This document shows, one piece after another, positions 1 through 9,659 of a stretch of DNA of 64,000 nucleotides (the stretch's first letter is position 1; every line of letters starts with the position of its first letter). The DNA is taken from assembly GCF_003269035.1 (NCBI RefSeq), contig NZ_QLTK01000001.1, forward strand, positions 496,001-560,000. The letters run 5' to 3'. The notes beneath the pieces are model-generated. The model did not search any database and was not told the DNA's origin. It saw nothing but the letters and a program-made list of their open reading frames with translations. Origin of the DNA: Paraburkholderia bryophila (GTDB taxonomy: Bacteria > Pseudomonadota > Gammaproteobacteria > Burkholderiales > Burkholderiaceae). The position numbers were made by a program, and so were the translations under genes.

Positions 1-1137
1 GCGATAGCCGTACAGATCGCCGTCGTGCGTCAACACGACCAGCGTGTCGCCAGCCAACACCGGCGCCGCGGTGATCGGGCTGCCGTCGGTCTTCACACGG
101 GCGACGAGCGTACCGTCGTCGCGCGACAGGAAGTGCACGTACCCCTGATAGTCGCCCAGCACAGCAGCACGGCCCAGCAGGTACGGCACACCGAGTTCGC
201 GGTTCTTCAGCTTGTCGTTCTTCCACAGCGGCGCGCCGCTGGTGACGTCGAACGCCGAGACGACCGACCAGTCGTCGGCCGCGACGACGGCGCGGTCATC
301 CTGCGCCAGACCGCTCGTGCTCGAGAATGCCCTCTCCCACAGCGCGCGGCCCGAGTTCGCGTCGAAACAACCAATCTGGCCCTGGAACGTCACCGCGCAG
401 GTTTCCGAACCGACCAGCGTGGGCGGACCGGTCACGTCGTTGATGCGCTCGACTTCCGTCACGCCCTTCGGATACGACACCGGTGTCTGCCAGTAGTTGT
501 CGCCGGTCTGCAGATTGATCGCCGCGAATGAGCCGCCCGGGAAACCGGCCAGCACCGCCGCGTCGCCCGCGAACGTCATACCCGACGATACGCGCAGGTT
601 CAGCGGCACCGCGCGATTGCGATAGTTCCACTTCTGCTCGCCGGTCTGCGCGTTGAACGCGACGATCTGACCGTCGACCGTACGCACCACTACGAGGCCA
701 TTACCGACCAGCGGCGGCGAGATGATCTCGCCCGGCGCCTTGGCAGTCCACAGTTGCTTACCGTCCGCGCCGAGCACGTAGACGTCGCCCTTCAGGCCGC
801 CGACCGCAGCCAGCGTGCCGTCGCTGCCGACGCCCGCCGACAGGTCGTCGTGCAGCTTCACACGCCAGATGTCCTTGCCGGTTTGCGCGTCGATCTTCGC
901 GACCGAACCGTTCGCGCCCGCCGCGTAAACCGCGTTACCGACCGCGACCGGCGAGAACAGATAACGGCCCGCCTTGCCCACACTCGCCTTCCAGGCCTGC
1001 TGCACGTCGAGCACGGGTTTGAACTCGGTCAGCGGCGTCGGCACGCGGCGTTCGTCTTTCGTGGATGAGCAAGCCGCCAGGGTGAGCACGGTCATCGCAC
1101 AGGCAACGGGCACAGCGTAACGTTTCAGCAGATTCAT
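1..1137 (-). CDS. bamB: Outer membrane assembly lipoprotein BamB (3' end beyond window)
   Basis: BamB is the beta-propeller lipoprotein of the BAM complex, which folds beta-barrel proteins into the outer membrane. The product starts with a short basic stretch, a hydrophobic segment and the lipobox LAAC with the lipidated Cys at residue 23. It then shows repeated PQQ-like blades of the type DAQTGKDIWRVKL, ADGKQLWTAKA and NAQTGEQKWNYR. 379 codons are inside the window with no stop. The family is about 380-390 residues long, so only a few C-terminal residues should be missing. It lies downstream of hisS and a YfgM-like gene on the same strand, the common proteobacterial order; der would be expected next, outside the window. 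Confidence 0.95.
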   Translation of the reverse strand, partial: MNLLKRYAVPVACAMTVLTLAACSSTKDERRVPTPLTEFKPVLDVQQAWKASVGKAGRYLFSPVAVGNAVYAAGANGSVAKIDAQTGKDIWRVKLHDDLSAGVGSDGTLAAVGGLKGDVYVLGADGKQLWTAKAPGEIISPPLVGNGLVVVRTVDGQIVAFNAQTGEQKWNYRNRAVPLNLRVSSGMTFAGDAAVLAGFPGGSFAAINLQTGDNYWQTPVSYPKGVTEVERINDVTGPPTLVGSETCAVTFQGQIGCFDANSGRALWERAFSSTSGLAQDDRAVVAADDWSVVSAFDVTSGAPLWKNDKLKNRELGVPYLLGRAAVLGDYQGYVHFLSRDDGTLVARVKTDGSPITAAPVLAGDTLVVLTHDGDLYGYR

Positions 1138-1200
1138 CGGTGGACGAAGCATTCAGGAAATGGATTAAAGGAAACCGGTTGGTCGTGGCACGCGGCGCGC

Positions 1201-1830
1201 TTAGCCGCCCAGTGCGTCCAGCTTGAACTGGATCAACTGACGTGCCGAGCTATCGGTTTTCGACAGCGAGTCGAGCGCGAGCTTGTAGGCCGTGCGTGCA
1301 TCGTCACGCTTGCCCTGGGCGGCCAGCAGGTCGCCCCGGCCATTCGCCACGAGACCCTTGAAGGCGTCGGACTGCGGTTCGGCGAGCAGCGCCAGGCCCT
1401 GGTCGTAAGCCTTGTCGTCGAGCAATAGCGAAGCGAGGCGCAACTTGGCGATCTGCTTGAACTCGTCGTCTTTCGCGTGATCGATGGTCCATTGCAACTG
1501 GGTCTTCGCACCAGCTTCGTCGCCCGCTGTGTAGAGCGCCTTGGCCGCGCCCAGTGCGGTCATCTGCGCGTAAGCGGTGCCGCTGAACTTGTCTTCCATG
1601 TCGGTGGCAACGCGCGTGACCTTCGCCTTGTCGCCCGAGGCCACGGCTTGCTGGACCTGGTCATACAGCACGGCGGCTTCCGCCGCCTGACGCCGTTGCC
1701 AGAAATTCCAGCCGTTCCAGCCGGCGGCCGCAACCAGGACCACCAGCACGATCCACGTGGTTGCATTGCCCCATTGCGTCCACCATGCCTTCAGACTTTC
1801 TATCGATTCTTGTTCGTCGTGGTAACTCAT
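1201..1830 (-). CDS. YfgM-like tetratricopeptide membrane protein
   Basis: This is a 209-residue protein with a short cytoplasmic N-terminus (MSYHDEQESIESLKAWW), one membrane helix at about residues 22-40, and a periplasmic Ala-rich helical region of TPR-like repeats. E. coli YfgM has the same layout, sits beside SecYEG and works with periplasmic chaperones. The reading frame opens further upstream (to 1902), but the ATG at 1830 is preceded by AGAGGAAAT at good spacing and matches the family N-terminus. Position between hisS and bamB is the same as in E. coli. The role is inferred from family and context. Confidence 0.88.
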   Translation of the reverse strand: MSYHDEQESIESLKAWWTQWGNATTWIVLVVLVAAAGWNGWNFWQRRQAAEAAVLYDQVQQAVASGDKAKVTRVATDMEDKFSGTAYAQMTALGAAKALYTAGDEAGAKTQLQWTIDHAKDDEFKQIAKLRLASLLLDDKAYDQGLALLAEPQSDAFKGLVANGRGDLLAAQGKRDDARTAYKLALDSLSKTDSSARQLIQFKLDALGG

Positions 1831-1907
1831 TGCCCGGCGATTTCCTCTTTCTTGATACGTGTACTTGTCGAGCCAGACAGCAGCCAATGGGCTCGACGAC
1901 ATCGCGA

Positions 1908-3257
1908 TCAGTCGTCGCCGTCTTCGGCGGTTGCAACCATCGCATTGATTAGAAATTCGGTCAAGTCTTCGGCAGGCACGTTCTGTTGCTCGCTCTTACC
2001 GCCGTTACCCGCGCCGTTGCTGGTATCGCGCAACGCTTTGACGCCGACCGTGCCGTTCGCGATCTCGTCTTCGCCGAGCACCACCGCGAAGGCGGCGCCG
2101 CTCGCATCCGCGCGCTTCATCTGCGATTTGAAGCTGGCGGTTTGACCGTCGGCGCTGCAATGCAGAATGACGTCGAGGCCCGTGTCACGCAGACGCTCGG
2201 CGATGATGAAGGCCTGCTCGCGCGCCGCGTCGCCCTGATGGACCACGTAGACGTCGCAACCTTCGTCTTCCGGCACGAGCTTGTCTTCTTTCAACAACTC
2301 GAGAATCCGTTCGACGCCCATCGCCCAGCCGCACGCGCCGGTCGGCTTGCCGCCCAGCTGTTCGATCAGTGGATCGTAACGGCCGCCCGCAGCGACGGTG
2401 CCCTGCGCGCCCAGCTTGTCGGTCACCCATTCGAACACGGTCAGATTGTAATAATCGAGACCGCGCACCAGACGCGGATTGATCGTGAACGGAATGTTGT
2501 TCGCTTTCAGAATGCGCTGCAAACCCTCGAAGTGCGCGAGCGATTCCTCGCCGAGAAAATCGATCAGTTTGGGTGCGTTCTGGGCGACTTCCTGCATGGC
2601 CGGATTCTTCGTATCCAGCACGCGCAGCGGGTTCGTATAGAGACGGCGTTTCGCTTCTTCGTCGAGCACGTCCATGTGCTTTTCGAGGTAGGCGATCAGT
2701 TCGACGCGATGCGCCGCACGTTCGTGCGACAGACCCAGCGAGTTGAGTTCGAGCTTGATGCCCATCAGCCCGAGGTCGTCCCACAGACGCTGGCACATCA
2801 TGATGATTTCAGCGTCGGCATCCGGGCCGGCGAAACCCAGCGCCTCCACACCCACCTGATGAAACTGGCGGTAACGGCCGCGTTGCGGACGCTCGTGGCG
2901 GAACATCGGACCGACGTACCACAGGCGCTTCGGGCCGTCGTACAGCATGTTGTGTTCGATCGCCGCGCGCACCACGGCCGCGGTGTTTTCCGGACGCATG
3001 GTCAGGTTCTCGCCGTTCAGCGCGTCGGTAAAGCTATACATCTCTTTTTCAACGATGTCGGTTACTTCACCGATACCGCGCTTGAACAACTGCGTATGCT
3101 CGACGATCGGCGTACGGATATTCTGGTATCCGTACGAACGCAGCATCGACTTGACGGTCATTTCGAAAAATTCCCACAGCCCGGCTTCCTGCGGAAGGAT
3201 GTCGTTCATGCCCTTCACGCCGGACAACTTTTCGAGCTTTTTCTTCTGTTCAGTCAT
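1908..3257 (-). CDS. hisS: Histidine--tRNA ligase
   Basis: HisS charges tRNA-His with histidine. The 449-residue class II synthetase has the N-terminal VKGMNDILP motif, motif 2 around [17 protein letters not shown], and the histidine-specific [13 protein letters not shown] signature near the middle. The C-terminal anticodon-binding domain includes [10 protein letters not shown] and [16 protein letters not shown]. Length is slightly above the E. coli enzyme (424) because of a low-complexity Gly/Asn insertion near the C-terminus ([14 protein letters not shown]). The ATG at 3257 follows an AAAGA motif. It is 21 bases downstream of ispG and probably cotranscribed with it. Confidence 0.98.
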   Translation of the reverse strand: MTEQKKKLEKLSGVKGMNDILPQEAGLWEFFEMTVKSMLRSYGYQNIRTPIVEHTQLFKRGIGEVTDIVEKEMYSFTDALNGENLTMRPENTAAVVRAAIEHNMLYDGPKRLWYVGPMFRHERPQRGRYRQFHQVGVEALGFAGPDADAEIIMMCQRLWDDLGLMGIKLELNSLGLSHERAAHRVELIAYLEKHMDVLDEEAKRRLYTNPLRVLDTKNPAMQEVAQNAPKLIDFLGEESLAHFEGLQRILKANNIPFTINPRLVRGLDYYNLTVFEWVTDKLGAQGTVAAGGRYDPLIEQLGGKPTGACGWAMGVERILELLKEDKLVPEDEGCDVYVVHQGDAAREQAFIIAERLRDTGLDVILHCSADGQTASFKSQMKRADASGAAFAVVLGEDEIANGTVGVKALRDTSNGAGNGGKSEQQNVPAEDLTEFLINAMVATAEDGDD

Positions 3258-3278
3258 CTGTCTTTCGATAGCCGATAT

Positions 3279-4610
3279 TTAGTTGAGTGCTTCGGCGCGG
3301 CCGGCTTCGGCGCGGCCATAGCGGCGCTCGACGTAGTCACTCACGATTTGCTGAAATTCTTGCGCAATGTGTTCGCCACGCAGCGTCTTGACCTTCTCGC
3401 CGTCGATGAACACCGGCGCAGCCGGGTTCTCGCCCGAGCCCGGCAAGCTGATGCCGATATTGGCCTGCTTCGACTCACCCGGACCATTGACGATGCAGCC
3501 CATCACCGCGACGTGCATCTTCTCGACGCCAGGATACTGATCGCGCCACACCGGCATCTGCGTGCGCAGATAGGTCTGGATTTGCGACGCCAGTTCCTGG
3601 AACAGCGTGCTGGTGGTACGGCCGCAGCCCGGGCAAGCGATCACCATCGGCGTGAACGAGCGCAGACCCATGGTTTGCAGAATTTCCTGGCCGACGATCA
3701 CTTCGCCGGTACGCGGGCCGCCCGGTTCCGGTGTCAGCGAGATTCGGATCGTGTCGCCGATACCTTGCTGCAACAGCACCGACAGCGCCGCTGTCGACGC
3801 GACGATACCCTTCGAGCCCATGCCGGCTTCCGTCAAGCCGAGATGCAGTGCGAAGTCGCAACGGCGCGCGAGTTCGCGATACACCGCGATCAGATCCTGC
3901 ACACCGCTGACCTTGCACGAGAGAATGATCTTGTTGCGCGGCAGGCCGATTTCGACGGCGCGCTCGGCCGAGCCGATCGCCGACTGGATCAGGGCTTCGT
4001 ACATCACGCTTTGCGCTTCCCACGGCGTGGAGCGCGCTGCGTTTTCGTCCATCATTTTGGCGAGCAGGTCCTGGTCGAGACTGCCCCAGTTGACGCCGAT
4101 ACGCACCGGCTTGTCGTACTTCACCGCCGCTTCGATCATTTGCGCGAACTGCGTGTCGCGCTTCGCGCCATGGCCGACGTTGCCCGGATTGATCCGGTAC
4201 TTGGACAGCGACTCCGCGCATTCGGGATAGTCGCGCAACAGTAAATGGCCGTTGTAGTGGAAATCGCCGACCAACGGCACCGACACGCCCATGCGGTCGA
4301 GCTGCTCGCGCACGGCCGGCACGGCCGCGGCCGCTTCCGGCGTGTTCACCGTGATACGCACCAGCTCCGAGCCGGCTTGCGCCAGTTCCTTGATCTGGAT
4401 CGCGGTGCCGATTGCGTCCGCGGTGTCCGTGTTGGTCATCGACTGGACGCGCACGGGTGCGTCGCCACCGATCGTGACGAGCTGGCCGCCCCAGCGGACG
4501 TCGACCGCGTGCGACTTGCGCCGCGCCGCGTGGCCGCCGAATACCGGCTCGTTGGAAACGATCTTGCTATTGGATTGGGATTGAGCTTCGGATTGCATCG
4601 AAAAACCCAT
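3279..4610 (-). CDS. ispG: 4-hydroxy-3-methylbut-2-enyl diphosphate synthase (flavodoxin)
   Basis: IspG (GcpE) performs the penultimate step of the MEP isoprenoid pathway, using a [4Fe-4S] cluster. The N-terminal TIM-barrel region has [11 protein letters not shown] and the C-terminal cluster domain has CPGCGR and CIVNGPGES, which supply the cluster cysteines. At 443 residues it is longer than the E. coli enzyme (372), mainly through an N-terminal extension and an insert around [11 protein letters not shown], as is usual in beta-proteobacteria. Start choice between ATG 4610 and ATG 4598 is open, because neither has a strong ribosome binding site. As an Fe-S enzyme it is a plausible client of the isc operon at 40-46 kb. 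Confidence 0.97.
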   Translation of the reverse strand: MGFSMQSEAQSQSNSKIVSNEPVFGGHAARRKSHAVDVRWGGQLVTIGGDAPVRVQSMTNTDTADAIGTAIQIKELAQAGSELVRITVNTPEAAAAVPAVREQLDRMGVSVPLVGDFHYNGHLLLRDYPECAESLSKYRINPGNVGHGAKRDTQFAQMIEAAVKYDKPVRIGVNWGSLDQDLLAKMMDENAARSTPWEAQSVMYEALIQSAIGSAERAVEIGLPRNKIILSCKVSGVQDLIAVYRELARRCDFALHLGLTEAGMGSKGIVASTAALSVLLQQGIGDTIRISLTPEPGGPRTGEVIVGQEILQTMGLRSFTPMVIACPGCGRTTSTLFQELASQIQTYLRTQMPVWRDQYPGVEKMHVAVMGCIVNGPGESKQANIGISLPGSGENPAAPVFIDGEKVKTLRGEHIAQEFQQIVSDYVERRYGRAEAGRAEALN

Positions 4611-4651
4611 TTACGCCGCATGCGCCACACAAAGACGTAGCGCCTGAATTG

Positions 4652-4684
4652 AAAAAGCGCCGCAGGCCGGTTTGGCCGCGGCGC
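4652..4684 (-). terminator. Rho-independent terminator between rodZ and ispG
   Basis: Read on the minus strand, GCGCCGC (4684-4678) pairs with GCGGCGC (4663-4657). GGCC arms inside extend the stem, and a run of five T (4656-4652) follows. It lies just after the rodZ stop and before the ispG start, so it could end or attenuate transcription inside this gene block. Confidence 0.75.
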
Positions 4685-4696
4685 ATACCGTATCTA

Positions 4697-5785
4697 TCAA
4701 GGCAACGCGAAGCGCGCCACGTTACCTTTAGCTGCCGAATATTTGGCCGGGTCGACTGGTTGGCCGTCGAGCGTCAACGACTCGAGACCGGCCTTGTTGC
4801 CGAGCGTGACCTTCAACGGCGCCAAGCCCGTCACTTCCTTGGTGTCGCCCGCGTGGACGAGACCGGAGAAGACTTCCTTGCCGTCCTTGCCGCGCACGCT
4901 GAACCAGCTGTCTTGCGTCACGCGCAGCGCGACGACCGCCTCGCCACCGCCCGCCGTGTCAACTGCCGCCGCCGGCGCGCTCGCGGCCGGTGCCGCAGCT
5001 TGCGCTTGCGAAACCGCCCTGGGCGCAGCCGCGGTTGCCGTCACAGCCGGAGCCGATGAAGGCGCATTACCCGTAGCCAGCGGCGCGGGCATCGGCGTAC
5101 CGGATGCTGCGCTGTCCGCTGCGGTTTGCGCGTCCGGCGCGGACGCTGCCTCTTCGGTCGTGGCATCGGAACCTGCCGCCTGACCCTGCGCCACCGCGCC
5201 CGATGCTCCGGTCGCGCCACCCGTGGCGCCATTCGCGCTGGCCTTCAACCGCGCAAGCCATGCCGACGAATCGCCGCCGTTGGTATGCCACATGCCCAAC
5301 GCGATCACCGCGACGATCACCGCTGCCACGCCCCACAACCACGAGCGGCTCTTTTGACCGCTCCCACCGAGAGACAACGACACCTTGCCACGCGGCAAAT
5401 CCTTGCCCGACGAAGCCGGCATCGACAGATCCGGCGCAGGCACACCTTTCTCGCGACGCAAGGCCTGCGTGAACGGCGTGGGATCGGCGCCCAGCATCTT
5501 CGCATAGCTGCGCACGACGCCGAGCGCGAAGGTCGTATCCGGCAAGTGGCTGATGTCGCCAGATTCGAGCGCACGCAACTTGACTGCCGAAACTTTCAGA
5601 CGCGCCGACACGTCCTCGATCGTCCAGCCTTTCGACTCACGCAACTGGGTCAAGCGCGCGCCAACTGCCGCCAACGAATCCATGCCCGGCTGCACGACGG
5701 GCTGCACCAGCGCCCGTGCGACCGGCGCCGGATGGCCTTCGTTCGTGTCTGTGTCCTGCGGCTGCGGGTGCTGCGGCTCACTCAT
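4697..5785 (-). CDS. rodZ: RodZ-family helix-turn-helix membrane protein
   Basis: This 362-residue protein has the RodZ layout. An N-terminal Xre-like HTH region (LTQLRESKGWTIEDVSARLK through GVVRSYAKMLG) is followed by a basic segment and one membrane helix (about SWLWGVAAVIVAVIALGMW). A long Ala/Thr/Ser-rich periplasmic linker then leads to a C-terminal DUF4115-type beta domain (VALRVTQDSWFSVRGKDGKE). RodZ links MreB to the membrane and supports rod shape. The frame is open to 5839, but ATG 5785 has AAAGGA seven bases upstream. Its place between rlmN and ispG is the conserved one. Confidence 0.92.
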   Translation of the reverse strand: MSEPQHPQPQDTDTNEGHPAPVARALVQPVVQPGMDSLAAVGARLTQLRESKGWTIEDVSARLKVSAVKLRALESGDISHLPDTTFALGVVRSYAKMLGADPTPFTQALRREKGVPAPDLSMPASSGKDLPRGKVSLSLGGSGQKSRSWLWGVAAVIVAVIALGMWHTNGGDSSAWLARLKASANGATGGATGASGAVAQGQAAGSDATTEEAASAPDAQTAADSAASGTPMPAPLATGNAPSSAPAVTATAAAPRAVSQAQAAAPAASAPAAAVDTAGGGEAVVALRVTQDSWFSVRGKDGKEVFSGLVHAGDTKEVTGLAPLKVTLGNKAGLESLTLDGQPVDPAKYSAAKGNVARFALP

Positions 5786-6003
5786 CCCAAATCCTTTCGC
5801 GTCGATTCTTTTTAACTCGTGCCACCCGGGCGGGCTCACGCCTCACGCCCAAATCGCAGACCGTTTATAACAAAATGTGCGGCCTTGTGTGCCGCTTCCG
5901 ATCGCTTCTGCAAACTTTCTTTTCAATCGTGGGCGGCAAGGTCGCTATTTGCACGCTCGGAGAGGTATTCCACCGAACGCCTGCGCCCAGGCCGCCAGAA
6001 CGA

Positions 6004-7155
6004 TTACACGGCCCGAACCTCGATAATCTTCGCCGCCTTCCCGGTGCGCTCAGCGAGGCGCGTGCGGTCTTGCACCGCACCGGCCAGCTGACCGCAGGCT
6101 GCGTCGATATCATCGCCGCGTGTTTTACGCACCGTGGTGACGACGCCCGCGTCCATCAACACTTGTGCAAACCGCTTGATCTGTTCCGGTTTCGAGCGGA
6201 AAAGGCCCGATTCGGGGAACGGATTGAACGGAATCAGGTTGAACTTGCATGGGACGTCGCGCGTGACGGCCAGCAATTCGCGCGCTTGCGCCTCGCTGTC
6301 GTTCACGCCGTCGAGCATGCAATATTCGAACGTAATGAAATCGCGCGGCGCGACTTTCAGATAACGCTGGCAAGCGGCCATCAGTTCGCGCAGTGGGTAC
6401 TTCTTGTTCAGCGGCACCAGCATGTCGCGCAGCGGATCGCTCGGCGCGTGCAACGATACCGCGAGCGCCACCGGCAGGTCGGCGCCGAGCCGGTCCATCA
6501 TCGGCACAACGCCGGACGTGGACAGCGTGACGCGCCGGCGCGACAGGCCGTAGGCGTTGTCGTCGAGCATCAGGCGCATGGCCGGCACGACCGCGTCGTA
6601 ATTCAGCAGCGGCTCGCCCATGCCCATCATCACGACGTTCGTGACGACGCGATCGCCCTTGCCGTCGCCACCCGTGGCGCGGCCGCCGTCGCCGCCGCGC
6701 GTGGCACGCAGCGCGAATTCGGCCATGCGCAACTGGCCGATGATTTCAGCGGTGGAGAGATTGCGGGAGAAACCCTGCTTGCCGGTCGAACAGAAACGAC
6801 AATTGACCGCACACCCGGCCTGCGACGACACGCACAACGTGCCGCGCGTTTCTTCCGGGATATAGACGGTTTCGACCGCGTTGCTGTTGCCGACGTCGAT
6901 CAGCCACTTGCGTGTGCCGTCGGTTGAAATATGGTCGCTGACGATGCCCGGCATCGAGATCGTGGCGCGCCCTTTGAGCTTTTCGCGCAAGGACTTCGCG
7001 AGATCGGTCATGCCGTCGAAGTCGGCAGCGTTGTACTGGTGAATCCAGCGCTGCAATTGCTTGGCGCGAAACGGCTTCTCGCCCAGGCTGTCGCAGTAAG
7101 CGACGAGCCCTTGGGCGTCGAGGTCGAGAAGGTTGACGGTGGAACTGCTCGTCAT
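6004..7155 (-). CDS. rlmN: Dual-specificity 23S rRNA/tRNA adenine-C2 methyltransferase
   Basis: RlmN is a radical-SAM enzyme that methylates C2 of A2503 in 23S rRNA and A37 in some tRNAs. The 383-residue product has the CxxxCxxC cluster motif ([11 protein letters not shown]), the [15 protein letters not shown] stretch before it, and [10 protein letters not shown] after it. A near-C-terminal Cys (DIDAACGQL) is the likely methyl-carrier/resolving residue. The frame opens at 7170, but the ATG at 7155 has AGGA eight bases upstream and the ATG at 7170 has nothing comparable. It is downstream of ndk. A gap of 218 bases separates it from rodZ. Confidence 0.97.
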   Translation of the reverse strand: MTSSSTVNLLDLDAQGLVAYCDSLGEKPFRAKQLQRWIHQYNAADFDGMTDLAKSLREKLKGRATISMPGIVSDHISTDGTRKWLIDVGNSNAVETVYIPEETRGTLCVSSQAGCAVNCRFCSTGKQGFSRNLSTAEIIGQLRMAEFALRATRGGDGGRATGGDGKGDRVVTNVVMMGMGEPLLNYDAVVPAMRLMLDDNAYGLSRRRVTLSTSGVVPMMDRLGADLPVALAVSLHAPSDPLRDMLVPLNKKYPLRELMAACQRYLKVAPRDFITFEYCMLDGVNDSEAQARELLAVTRDVPCKFNLIPFNPFPESGLFRSKPEQIKRFAQVLMDAGVVTTVRKTRGDDIDAACGQLAGAVQDRTRLAERTGKAAKIIEVRAV

Positions 7156-7316
7156 ATCGAATCCTGCCATTTCAGTGCGAGACTACGTTCATGCAACAAG
7201 CTGCATGAACGCAATGCCGTTCGCGCCCATTCCTGCTGCTTTTACCTTACTACTTTGCCGGACGATTCGTGCGATAAATCAGCTTCGGCTGCACGGACCG
7301 CCCACAACGGCAGGTC

Positions 7317-7742
7317 TTAACGCGAGTAAACGTTCACTTGCGGGAAGAAGAATGCGATTTCAACTGCTGCCGTTTCCGGAGCGTCCGAACCGTGCACCGC
7401 GTTAGCGTCGATGCTGTCGGCGAAATCCGCGCGGATCGTGCCCTTTTCCGCCTTCTTCGGGTCCGTTGCGCCCATCAGGTCACGATGCGTCAGGATCGCG
7501 TTTTCGCCTTCCAGCGCTTGCACGACCACCGGGCCCGAGATCATGAATTCGACGAGGTCCTTGAAGAACGGGCGTGCAGCGTGCACAGCGTAGAACTTCT
7601 CAGCGTCGGCGCGCGACAGATGAACCATGCGCGAAGCCACGATCTTCAGACCAGCGTTTTCGAAACGGCTGTAGATCTGGCCGATCACGTTCTTGGCCAC
7701 TGCGTCCGGCTTGATAATCGACAGGGTGCGTTCGATCGCCAT
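7317..7742 (-). CDS. ndk: Nucleoside-diphosphate kinase
   Basis: Ndk transfers the gamma phosphate from ATP to nucleoside diphosphates. The 141-residue protein is full length, begins [17 protein letters not shown] and carries the active-site motif [12 protein letters not shown] with the catalytic His. The start ATG at 7742 is preceded by GGAG at suitable spacing. It is the first gene of the minus-strand block that runs to bamB. A TACAAT hexamer on the minus strand (7794-7789) upstream is a candidate -10 element. Confidence 0.98.
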   Translation of the reverse strand: MAIERTLSIIKPDAVAKNVIGQIYSRFENAGLKIVASRMVHLSRADAEKFYAVHAARPFFKDLVEFMISGPVVVQALEGENAILTHRDLMGATDPKKAEKGTIRADFADSIDANAVHGSDAPETAAVEIAFFFPQVNVYSR

Positions 7743-8057
7743 AAAAACTCCAAAAAATTAAGAGGTTACAGATTCAAATGAATCCGCTATTGTAGCATGT
7801 TCCCGTGTATGATTGCGATTGAACCCTTACAGCACTGAAAGACTCCAAGCAGGAGTTTTCGAATGCTGGTAGCGTAGGTCGCGCGGGTATTTTCTGGGCA
7901 TTGAAACTCCCTGCCACCGCGCCAATCTTAGGATTGGGTACTTCGCGAACGACGGCAAAAATCCCCGGCTTCGCTGCACGACCGGCTGCAACCGCTGCAC
8001 CGCCGTCACCACTGCTTAACAACCACACGCAACACGCTTCTGAGGTAAGGAGAGACC
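7743..8057. other. Intergenic region between divergent ndk and the BI-1 gene
   Basis: I see no gene in these 315 bases. On the minus strand TACAAT at 7794-7789 is a possible ndk -10 box, but no good -35 is visible. A small hairpin CCAATC-TTAG-GATTGG lies around 7920-7936, and ACTCC-AAGCA-GGAGT at about 7841-7855. The end of the region holds the AAGGAGAG ribosome binding site (8047-8054) of the next gene. Confidence 0.5.
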
Positions 8058-8756
8058 ATGAACGATCATCCGTATAGCTTTGGCCGCAATGGCGCAGTCA
8101 GCACGGTCGAAACGCGTAACCGCGTGCTACGGAACACCTACTGGCTGCTGGCGTTGTCCATGATTCCGACGGTGCTCGGCGCATGGGTCGGCCTCGCCAC
8201 CGGCTTCTCGCTGTTTGCGGCCACCAGCCCGGCCATGAGCATGCTGGCGTTCTTCGCGATCGCTTTCGGCTTCATGTTCGCGATCCAGAAGACCAAAGAC
8301 AGCGCCGCGGGCGTCTTCGTGCTCCTCGGCTTCACGTTCTTCATGGGCCTGATGCTGTCGCGCATCCTCAGCTTCGTGCTCGGTTTTTCCAACGGCCCGT
8401 CGCTGATCATGCTCGCCTTTGGTGGCACGGGTGTGATCTTCGCGTCGATGGCAACCATCGCCACGGTCAGCAAGCGCGACTTTTCGGGTCTCGGCAAGTG
8501 GCTGTTCATGGGCGTGATCGTGCTGTTGCTGGCGTCGGTGGCGAACGTGTTCCTGCATCTGCCGGCGTTGATGCTCACCGTGTCCGTGATGGCCATCGTG
8601 ATCTTCTCGGCCTACATGCTGTTCGACGTCCAGCGCGTCGTGAATGGCGGTGAAACGAACTACATCACCGCCACGCTCGCGATCTACCTGGATCTGTACA
8701 ACGTGTTCGTCAATCTGCTCGCGCTGCTCGGCATTTTCGGCGGCAACCGCAACTAA
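8058..8756 (+). CDS. BAX inhibitor-1 / YccA family membrane protein
   Basis: The 232-residue protein has seven closely spaced hydrophobic helices and the family features NRVLRNTYWLLALSM at the N-terminus and a C-terminal LDLYNVFVNLLALLG stretch. Relatives include E. coli YccA, which modulates FtsH, and YbhL. Eukaryotic and Bacillus members are pH-sensitive calcium leak channels. Which role applies here cannot be read from sequence. The start is well supported by AAGGAGAG. It stands alone on the plus strand and is followed by a bidirectional terminator. Confidence 0.93.
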   Translation: MNDHPYSFGRNGAVSTVETRNRVLRNTYWLLALSMIPTVLGAWVGLATGFSLFAATSPAMSMLAFFAIAFGFMFAIQKTKDSAAGVFVLLGFTFFMGLMLSRILSFVLGFSNGPSLIMLAFGGTGVIFASMATIATVSKRDFSGLGKWLFMGVIVLLLASVANVFLHLPALMLTVSVMAIVIFSAYMLFDVQRVVNGGETNYITATLAIYLDLYNVFVNLLALLGIFGGNRN

Positions 8757-8798
8757 GTTCGAACCCGAAGACGGGGCGCATCAGGCGCCCGTCTTGAA

Positions 8799-8836
8799 GA
8801 AAAAGCCCATAACGAGCGATCGTCATGGGCTTTTTC
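8799..8836. terminator. Bidirectional rho-independent terminator
   Basis: A perfect 12-bp inverted repeat, GAAAAAGCCCAT (8799-8810) with ATGGGCTTTTTC (8825-8836), surrounds a 14-base loop. Poly-T tails are present on both strands. It sits between the convergent BI-1 family gene and the MBL hydrolase gene and can serve both. Confidence 0.88.
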
Positions 8837-8878
8837 TTTACCTGTGCCGGTTGCAGCGCCATCTGACTCTGACGAGCG

Positions 8879-9652
8879 CTACAGGCTCAGCCACGCAAAG
8901 CCATCTTCCTGGGTAGCGACCACCACCTCCGTCGGCGCCGCACCCAGTACACCGGCCATGGCTGCCTGCGCGAGTTCCGGCGAGTTGTTCTGCTGACTCA
9001 GATGCGCCGCAACCAGATGCCGCAAGCGCGAGCGGTCAAGCGACGCCAAAATTTCAGCGGCCGCCTCGTTGTTCAAATGCCCATGATTACCGCCGATCCG
9101 CGCCTTCAACGACTGCGGATAGCGGCTACCCGCGAGCATCTGCACGTCGTGATTGCATTCGAGCACCAGCGCGTCGCAACCGCTCAACACGGAACTGATA
9201 TGCGGCGTGGACGTGCCGACATCGGTCAACACACCGAGCCGGCTCGCGCCGTTCGAGAGCACGTATTGCAACGGCTCGCGGGCGTCGTGAGGAACGGTAT
9301 AGGGAAGAATGCTGAGGTCGCCGATCGCCACCGCCTCGTCGCCCCACAGCACCTGCAGGTCGATATCGGCTTCGTCGGCACCCACCGCACGGGCAGTACC
9401 CCAGCTCATGTACAACGGAATCGACCACTTACGTGCCAGCGTCAGCGCGCCGCCGATGTGATCGCTGTGCTCATGCGTAATCAGAATGGCGTCGAGACCT
9501 TCGGCGCTCGCGCCAAGCCGGTTCAGACGCCGCTCGACTTCCTTGGCTGAAAAGCCGCAGTCGAGCAGCACGCGCGTGGTGGTCGCGCCGCTGTGCGCTT
9601 CCACCAGCAACGCATTCCCTTCACTACCGCTGCCGAGACTCGCGAACCTCAC
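8879..9652 (-). CDS. MBL-fold metallo-hydrolase (YycJ/WalJ-like)
   Basis: This 257-residue protein opens with RFASLGSGSEGNALLVE and carries the metallo-beta-lactamase metal motif THEHSDHIGG. Further His/Asp residues occur in ECNHD, GGNHGHLNN and AAHLSQQNN. The family includes YycJ/WalJ of Firmicutes, but the substrate in beta-proteobacteria is unknown. The start codon is GTG at 9652 and the gene begins 7 bases after the bamC stop, so the two are probably cotranscribed. Confidence 0.9.
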   Translation of the reverse strand: MRFASLGSGSEGNALLVEAHSGATTTRVLLDCGFSAKEVERRLNRLGASAEGLDAILITHEHSDHIGGALTLARKWSIPLYMSWGTARAVGADEADIDLQVLWGDEAVAIGDLSILPYTVPHDAREPLQYVLSNGASRLGVLTDVGTSTPHISSVLSGCDALVLECNHDVQMLAGSRYPQSLKARIGGNHGHLNNEAAAEILASLDRSRLRHLVAAHLSQQNNSPELAQAAMAGVLGAAPTEVVVATQEDGFAWLSL

Positions 9653-9659
9653 GGCCCGC

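Noticed and set aside
1986..4244. A 752-codon open frame on the plus strand across hisS and ispG
   Set aside because: It is antisense to two certain genes, is very rich in Arg/His/Ala as expected of a GC-rich shadow frame, and has no family motifs.
7774..8028. Small minus-strand frame between ndk and the BI-1 family gene
   Set aside because: No ribosome binding site, no recognisable motif, and it covers the probable divergent promoter region.
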